Shown here: positions 7,068 to 10,177 of the stretch, in pieces
Layout: each line of letters opens with the position of its first letter
How positions within the stretch are numbered: position 1 is the first letter of the stretch
DNA from: Nitrospinota bacterium
Lineage (GTDB): Bacteria; UBA8248
Length of the DNA: 10,177 bases
Direction of reading: 5' to 3'
Assembly: GCA_029937135.1 (NCBI GenBank)
Contig: JAPYQX010000082.1
Coordinates: forward strand, 1 to 10,177
Notes under the pieces: generated by a model
Databases searched by the model: none
Told to the model about the DNA's origin: nothing
The model's input: only the letters and a program-made list of their open reading frames with translations
Position numbers and translations under genes: made by a program

Positions 7068-7877
7068 ATGAACCTTCACGCGATGAGCCGCCAAACGCTG
7101 ATACATACGGGAATCGCGGCCTTCGCACTTTGCCTCCTCACCGCTTTCTCCGCCCCCGCCCACGCCGCCGCCAAGCAGCCCCCACGGGCGGAATCGAACA
7201 AGGGCGACTACTGGCTCGGCAAGGAGATATACGAGGAAATCTGCTTCTCCTGCCACGGCATCAAGGGCAACGGGCAAGGCCCGAGTTTCAGGTCCTCCCG
7301 CCCCCGGCCCCAGGTGTTCACCAGCTCCTACATGAAGCGCATGACCGACGACTATATTTTCATGATCGTCAAATTCGGGAAAATGAACGTCCTGCTCGAT
7401 AAAACCAAGGGTTTCAAGCTCAAGGGAGCCACCCCGACGGCGATGCCCGCCTTCGGTGAGGTGCTTGAGGACGAGCAGATACGCAAGCTACTCAAATGGG
7501 AGCACGGCATCACCACTGGCAAAAAAATCAAGGACGAGGAGTCGGCCGAGATATTCAAGGACGCCTGCTCCCAGTGCCACGGCCTCGCGGGCCGGGGCGA
7601 CGGCGAGCGCCCCCGGGGCGACCAGCCCCTCGGCAAGCCCTTCGTGAGCGAAATCCAGCCGCCCCCGATGAACTACACCCTCAAGGAGCAAATGGCCCGC
7701 TTCGACGACGAATTCCTCTTCACCCTCATCAAGTACGGCCGTCTCGAGGCCACCACCGTCAAAAAATTCGACTTCATGAAGGCTTACGGCCATATCCTGA
7801 ACGATAAGGAAATCTGGGGCGTCGTGCGTTTTGTGCGCGAAGCGTTCGTCAACGGAAAATCGCGAAAGAAAAAATAG
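7068..7877 (+). CDS. periplasmic di-heme cytochrome c
   Basis: A 269-residue protein with a Sec signal peptide (hydrophobic core about 14-28, likely cleavage after AHA near residue 33) and two cytochrome c class I domains. Heme sites are CFSCH (59-63) and CSQCH (167-171). Likely distal ligands are Met126 (TAMPAFG) and Met238 (FMKAYG, followed by the typical ILNDKEIWGVVRFVR). It should carry electrons in the periplasm; partners are unknown, and no oxidase or dehydrogenase gene is in the window. AGAGGA about 10 bases upstream of ATG 7068 supports the start; a second Met at residue 6 is possible. The stop TAG is followed at once by the GTG of the SUMF1-like gene in the same frame. Confidence 0.93.
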   Translation: MNLHAMSRQTLIHTGIAAFALCLLTAFSAPAHAAAKQPPRAESNKGDYWLGKEIYEEICFSCHGIKGNGQGPSFRSSRPRPQVFTSSYMKRMTDDYIFMIVKFGKMNVLLDKTKGFKLKGATPTAMPAFGEVLEDEQIRKLLKWEHGITTGKKIKDEESAEIFKDACSQCHGLAGRGDGERPRGDQPLGKPFVSEIQPPPMNYTLKEQMARFDDEFLFTLIKYGRLEATTVKKFDFMKAYGHILNDKEIWGVVRFVREAFVNGKSRKKK

Positions 7878-8522
7878 GTGGCCCTGACGGTGGCCATCCA
7901 CACCGGCGGCGCCAGGACAGCGGCCCTTCCAGCGGCGATCTTCCCGGCGGCGATCCTCGCCAGCCTCCTTATCGTACTGTCGTGGTTTGGCGCGGTTGTG
8001 GCCGCGCCAGAGTGGACGGCCGCGGCCGCACAAAAGCCCTCCACTAGCGGGAAAATGGTTTTTGTCGAGGCTGGCCCCTTCATCCAGGGAAGCGAGGACG
8101 GCCCGCTTCAGGAGCTTCCGGTCCGTCGAATCCATCTCGACAGCTTTTGGATCGGCCGCGAGGAGGTATCCGTCCGTGATTGGGAGCGCTTCCGAAGCGC
8201 AACCGGCCACAGGCCCTCCAAATACGCCTCCAACCCCGCGCTTCAGCGCCCCGAACTGCCCATCACAGGCGTCAGCTGGCACGACGCGGCGGCCTATTGC
8301 CGCTGGCGGGGCGCGCGTCTGCCCACCGAGGCCGAGTGGGAAAAAGCCGCGCGCGGCCCGGACGGGCGGCGCTACCCCTGGGGAGATGCGTTCAACCCCG
8401 CCCTCGCGGCCCACGGCGGCCGGGGCTCCCCGCCTCCCGTAGGCGGAAAGCCCGGCGGCGAGAGCCCCTACGGTGCGCGCGGGATGGCGGGCGGCGTCTG
8501 GGAGTGGACCCACGACTTCTAG
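7878..8522 (+). CDS. SUMF1/FGE-like protein, membrane-anchored, cut by in-frame TAG
   Basis: 214 codons from a GTG directly after the cytochrome stop. A hydrophobic segment at about 17-43 looks like a signal anchor, so the domain should be periplasmic. The SUMF1 (formylglycine-generating-enzyme-like) domain runs from KMVFVEAGPFIQGS (59-72) through WIGREEVSVRDWERF (91-105), GVSWHDAAAYCRWRGARLPT (131-150), EAEWEKAARG and YPWGD to GGVWEWTHDF, where TAG at 8520 stops translation. The missing last part of the domain follows in the same frame at 8523-8717 after this TAG and a second one. The fold therefore cannot be complete without readthrough or a correction. Proteins of this fold include true FGE, EgtB-type and NirV-type proteins; see the remnant for why it is not a true sulfatase activator. 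Confidence 0.82.
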   Translation: MALTVAIHTGGARTAALPAAIFPAAILASLLIVLSWFGAVVAAPEWTAAAAQKPSTSGKMVFVEAGPFIQGSEDGPLQELPVRRIHLDSFWIGREEVSVRDWERFRSATGHRPSKYASNPALQRPELPITGVSWHDAAAYCRWRGARLPTEAEWEKAARGPDGRRYPWGDAFNPALAAHGGRGSPPPVGGKPGGESPYGARGMAGGVWEWTHDF

Positions 8523-8717
8523 GGTGAGTTCTATTACCGCGAATCCCCGGCGCGGAATCCCCAGGGCCCGCCCTCGGGGTTTCTCCACACGATCAAGGGC
8601 GGCTCCTAGCGCAACGCGCCCGAGATGCTCCGCGCCGCCACCCGCTTTCGCCTCGACGCCATCATCCGCTGGAAAATCGTCGGCTTCCGCTGTGTAAAGG
8701 ACGCCTCCAAAAAGTAG
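8523..8717 (+). pseudogene. C-terminal remnant of the SUMF1-like domain, with a second in-frame TAG
   Basis: In the same frame as the preceding gene this reads GEFYYRESPARNPQGPPSGF, then LHTIKGGS, TAG at 8607-8609, RNAPEMLRAATRFRLDAI and IRWKIVGFRCVKDASKK, and TAG at 8715. This is the standard end of a SUMF1 domain (family pattern GGSW-RN ... R-x-A-x-R-x-R ... GFRC). The TAG at 8607 takes the place of the highly conserved aromatic residue after GGS, usually Trp. The Cys pair of true formylglycine-generating enzymes (GGSFLC...YC type) is absent, so this is a non-FGE member. There is no frameshift and little other decay, so the nonsense codons look recent, artefactual or read through. Confidence 0.78.
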
Positions 8718-8750
8718 CGCCCCAAAATATTCTCCGCAGCCGTACACATA

Positions 8751-8780
8751 TTGTGGACGAAATTCTTTTTTTCCTATAAA
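8751..8780 (+). promoter_or_regulatory. sigma70-like promoter candidate
   Basis: TTGTGG (8751-8756) and TATAAA (8775-8780) are separated by 18 bases that include a run of T. The -10 is close to consensus, while the -35 matches only in TTG. Transcription would begin near 8787, giving a leader of about 255 bases for the VOC gene or a short RNA ending at the hairpin near 8857. Confidence 0.4.
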
Positions 8781-8787
8781 ATGACAA

Positions 8788-8866
8788 CAATTCCTGAAGA
8801 AAGTTGGACTCCCCTCCTCCAGGAATTGCCCCTGCCGGCCCCCGGGTGCGGTGGAGGTTTTATTCT
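8788..8866 (+). terminator. two overlapping hairpins followed by T-rich sequence
   Basis: Hairpin A pairs CAATTCCTG (8788-8796) with CAGGAATTG (8820-8828). Hairpin B pairs CCTCCA (8816-8821) with TGGAGG (8852-8857) around an inner CCGG/CCGG stem (8835-8845), and is followed by TTTTATTCTT. They share bases 8820-8821, so they cannot both form fully. B looks like a modest intrinsic terminator for the SUMF1 transcript; A could act as its antiterminator. Stabilities were not computed. Confidence 0.35.
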
Positions 8867-8940
8867 TAATTTCCCCCTAATCTTCAATTTCCTTTTCGTT
8901 TCTGATTTCATTCTCAAGTTTTTCCCTCAATCCGTTTTCC
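8861..8940 (+). other. pyrimidine-rich tract
   Basis: 63 of 80 bases are C or T. Within it, three degenerate units begin near 8864, 8881 and 8899 (TCTTAATTTCC, TCTTCAATTTCC, TTTCTGATTTC), about 17-18 bases apart. An unstructured C/T-rich RNA of this kind could load Rho, but the function is unproven. Confidence 0.4.
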
Positions 8941-8948
8941 GCCCGAGG

Positions 8949-8996
8949 TAGAATTTAATCGAAATTGAATTCACTCGACATAGAATTCGATCGAAC
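8949..8996 (+). repeat. three tandem 16-base repeats upstream of the VOC gene
   Basis: Copies at 8949-8964 (TAGAATTTAATCGAAA), 8965-8980 (TTGAATTCACTCGACA) and 8981-8996 (TAGAATTCGATCGAAC) abut exactly. Eleven or more of 16 positions agree in each pairwise comparison; GAATT and TCGA are common to all. They end 44 bases before the VOC start codon and just before its ribosome binding site region. A multi-site operator is possible. Confidence 0.6.
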
Positions 8997-9040
8997 CGAA
9001 ATACCTTCTTCCGCACTTTTCTCCCTGGAGGGGATTTTTG

Positions 9041-9505
9041 ATGGAACAAAGACTCAGCGTAATAACACTCGGGGTAGCCGACCTGGACCGGGCGCGGCGG
9101 TTCTACGAAGAGGGCCTGGGATGGAAAGCCTCGGGCGAGGGGAGCGGTGAAATCGTTTTCTTTCAGACGGGCGCCTCGGCCCTGGCCCTCTATCCGCGCG
9201 CCGCGCTCGCGGAGGAGGTGAATTTGCCGGGCGGGGGCGACAGCCCCGGCGGCGAGGCGGGACCGGACGGGGTCGCGGGTTTCGCAGGGGTCACGCTCGC
9301 CCATAACGTCCGCCACAGGGAGGATGTGGACAGTACGCTAAGGGAGGCCGAAGCCGCTGGGGCCGCGATCCTCAAGCCCGCGCAGGACGCCTTCTGGGGA
9401 GGCTACTCGGGCTACTTCGCCGACCCGGACGGCCACCCGTGGGAGGTCGTCTGGAACCCGCACTGGGAAATGGATGAAGAAGGAGGGGTTATCCTGCCCA
9501 GCTAG
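9041..9505 (+). CDS. VOC superfamily protein (glyoxalase/bleomycin-resistance fold)
   Basis: A 154-residue cytoplasmic protein with two VOC beta-alpha-beta-beta-beta modules. The first starts SVITLGVADLDRARRFYEEG (6-25). The second contains VRHREDVDSTLREAEAAGA and ends GYFADPDGHPWEVVWNPHW. Glu135 in HPWEVVWNP fits the conserved C-terminal metal ligand. The first-strand His of glyoxalase I is missing (ITLGV), so metal binding and glyoxalase activity are uncertain. The VOC fold also serves in dioxygenases, epimerases and drug-binding proteins, and no substrate can be named. ATG 9041 is preceded by GGAGGGG with 7 bases between; an in-frame TTG at 9038 is less likely. The gene converges on the PLP enzyme gene with a 7-base gap. 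Confidence 0.88.
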   Translation: MEQRLSVITLGVADLDRARRFYEEGLGWKASGEGSGEIVFFQTGASALALYPRAALAEEVNLPGGGDSPGGEAGPDGVAGFAGVTLAHNVRHREDVDSTLREAEAAGAAILKPAQDAFWGGYSGYFADPDGHPWEVVWNPHWEMDEEGGVILPS

Positions 9506-9512
9506 CGGGGAG

Positions 9513-10177
9513 TTACCGCACCATCCCCCGCGCGGCGACGGGCCAGATGGCCTCGAGGCGGCCCTCGGTCATCCCGCCACGGATGCCGTAGTAGTTGTCA
9601 TGTAAATTGATGGTGGTGTCGCAGTGGCTGGGCTGAAAGAGAAGGGTCTCGCCCAGGTCGGGCCTCGGCGCCCCGGCCGGGACGGTCAGGATGCCGTGCT
9701 CATCCCCCCCGGCGGAGTAGGCGGCCTCGATATCGACGCACTTGGGCCAGCCGCTATCCGAGGAGAGAGATTTATGGCCGCCGTCCACGACGACGCGGTC
9801 GCTCGCCGGGGTGCTCACCACCGTGGTCAGAACAAAAAGGCTGGGCCCGAAATCCTCATAGACGGGGCCATTCACCCCGCCGATCGAGCAATAGTGCGCG
9901 TCCATGAACAGATAGCTCCCCGACTGGAGCTCGGTCAGGATACCGGCCTCCAGATCCCAGCGCCAAGTTCCCGTCCCCCCGCCGCTCCTGACATCGGTGA
10001 CAAGGTCCGCGCTCTTGAACGCCTCGATGGTCTCCTGGATACGGTGGGTGGCCTCCTCATAAACCTTGCGACGGGCCTCGAAGCCGTCTACGTGCTGGGC
10101 CGTGCCCTGATAGGCCTGGATTCCCCGGAGCTCCAGCCCCGGCAGCGAGCCGGCGAACCGGCCCACCTCGGCGGCGG
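9513..10177 (-). CDS. PLP-dependent D-threonine aldolase/D-serine dehydratase-like enzyme, C-terminal part
   Basis: The frame is open to the right edge, so the N-terminal part with the PLP-binding Lys lies outside. About 220 residues are visible, covering the end of the alanine-racemase-type barrel (ELRGIQAYQGTAQHV, SGGGTGTW) and the C-terminal beta domain. Family landmarks include ELQSGSYLFMD, VVVDGGHKSLSSDSG, GDEHGIL, FQPSHCDTTINLHD and WPVAARG. In this family a C-terminal His plus Asp or Cys two residues later binds a divalent metal. Here the motif is His-Cys-Asp, which favours the D-threonine aldolase type (H-x-D) over the zinc D-serine dehydratase type (H-x-C). A GTG at 10166 could be read as a start but falls inside the conserved fold. 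The substrate is uncertain among D-3-hydroxy amino acids. Confidence 0.88.
   Translation of the reverse strand, partial: AAEVGRFAGSLPGLELRGIQAYQGTAQHVDGFEARRKVYEEATHRIQETIEAFKSADLVTDVRSGGGTGTWRWDLEAGILTELQSGSYLFMDAHYCSIGGVNGPVYEDFGPSLFVLTTVVSTPASDRVVVDGGHKSLSSDSGWPKCVDIEAAYSAGGDEHGILTVPAGAPRPDLGETLLFQPSHCDTTINLHDNYYGIRGGMTEGRLEAIWPVAARGMVR

Larger units (their letters stand above)
8718..9040 (+). other. gene-free intergenic stretch before the VOC gene
   Basis: These 323 bases hold no convincing protein gene; the one open frame of note (TTG 8751, 66 codons) has no ribosome binding site and reads as low-complexity Phe/Leu/Pro. The stretch is much more AT-rich than its surroundings. It contains the promoter-like pair, inverted repeats, pyrimidine tract and tandem repeats listed separately. 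Confidence 0.6.

Noticed and set aside
7875..8717. Pyrrolysine or general recoding of TAG
   Set aside because: TAG ends mrpD just before a strong ribosome binding site for mrpE, and ends the VOC gene and the cytochrome gene sensibly. The position after GGS in the SUMF1 domain is normally aromatic, not Lys-like. No Pyl genes are in view.
7488..8747. 419-codon open frame on the minus strand
   Set aside because: It is antisense to the cytochrome c and SUMF1 genes, which have clear family motifs on the plus strand. GC-rich third positions create such long shadows, and the translation shows no recognisable domain.
8781..8951. Small ORF downstream of the promoter-like pair
   Set aside because: It has no ribosome binding site, spans both hairpins and the pyrimidine tract, and its Phe/Pro/Leu-rich sequence follows from base composition.
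8949..8996. CRISPR-like repeats
   Set aside because: The three copies are only 16 bases long, abut without spacers, and no cas gene is present.

Overview
The window is GC-rich chromosomal DNA from a Gram-negative-type bacterium. It encodes a periplasmic c-type cytochrome with a signal peptide, a likely secreted Cys-repeat protein, and a membrane-anchored SUMF1-domain protein. Ribosome binding sites are ordinary AGGAGG types, with occasional TTG or GTG starts. Nothing here fixes the phylum; a proteobacterial or candidate-phylum relative with respiratory metabolism is plausible. I see no tRNA, rRNA, CRISPR array, transposase or phage gene.

Region 1 (1-2816) is the distal part of an Mrp/Mnh-type Na+(K+)/H+ antiporter operon: the end of mrpC, then mrpD, mrpE, mrpF and mrpG. 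The genes overlap by a few bases or lie close together and should form one transcript. The conserved Glu and Lys of the MrpD channel are present. Region 2 (2817-5067) holds a GC-rich inverted repeat, an alpha/beta hydrolase, and a diguanylate cyclase gene. The cyclase reads as one protein, a degenerate receiver followed by a GGEEF domain, except for an in-frame TAA inside the receiver part. Region 3 (5075-6426) has a cyclase-family (KynB-like) metal hydrolase on the minus strand, divergent from a four-helix membrane protein with four histidines that resembles DUF4079/cytochrome b561-like proteins.

Region 4 (6427-8717) is the most unusual part. It starts with a small secreted protein made of eight Asn-Pro-Cys repeats, whose frame is broken by one extra G in a G6 run. 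A strong hairpin follows. After it come a di-heme cytochrome c and, directly behind its stop codon, a membrane-anchored SUMF1/FGE-like protein carrying two in-frame TAG codons. The Cys-repeat protein, the cytochrome and the SUMF1 protein are probably all extracytoplasmic and may act together in redox or metal handling; this is inference.

Region 5 (8718-10177) opens with about 320 bases without a convincing gene. These hold a promoter-like pair, competing hairpins followed by T-rich sequence, a pyrimidine-rich tract and three tandem 16-base repeats. A VOC-family protein follows. It converges on the C-terminal part of a PLP-dependent D-threonine aldolase/D-serine dehydratase-like enzyme that runs off the right edge.

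Four coding disruptions (TAA at 4315, extra G at 6761-6766, TAG at 8520 and TAG at 8607) lie within about 4.3 kb, while the coding signal continues in good order after each one. Decay, recoding or sequence error could each explain them, and resequencing would separate these.
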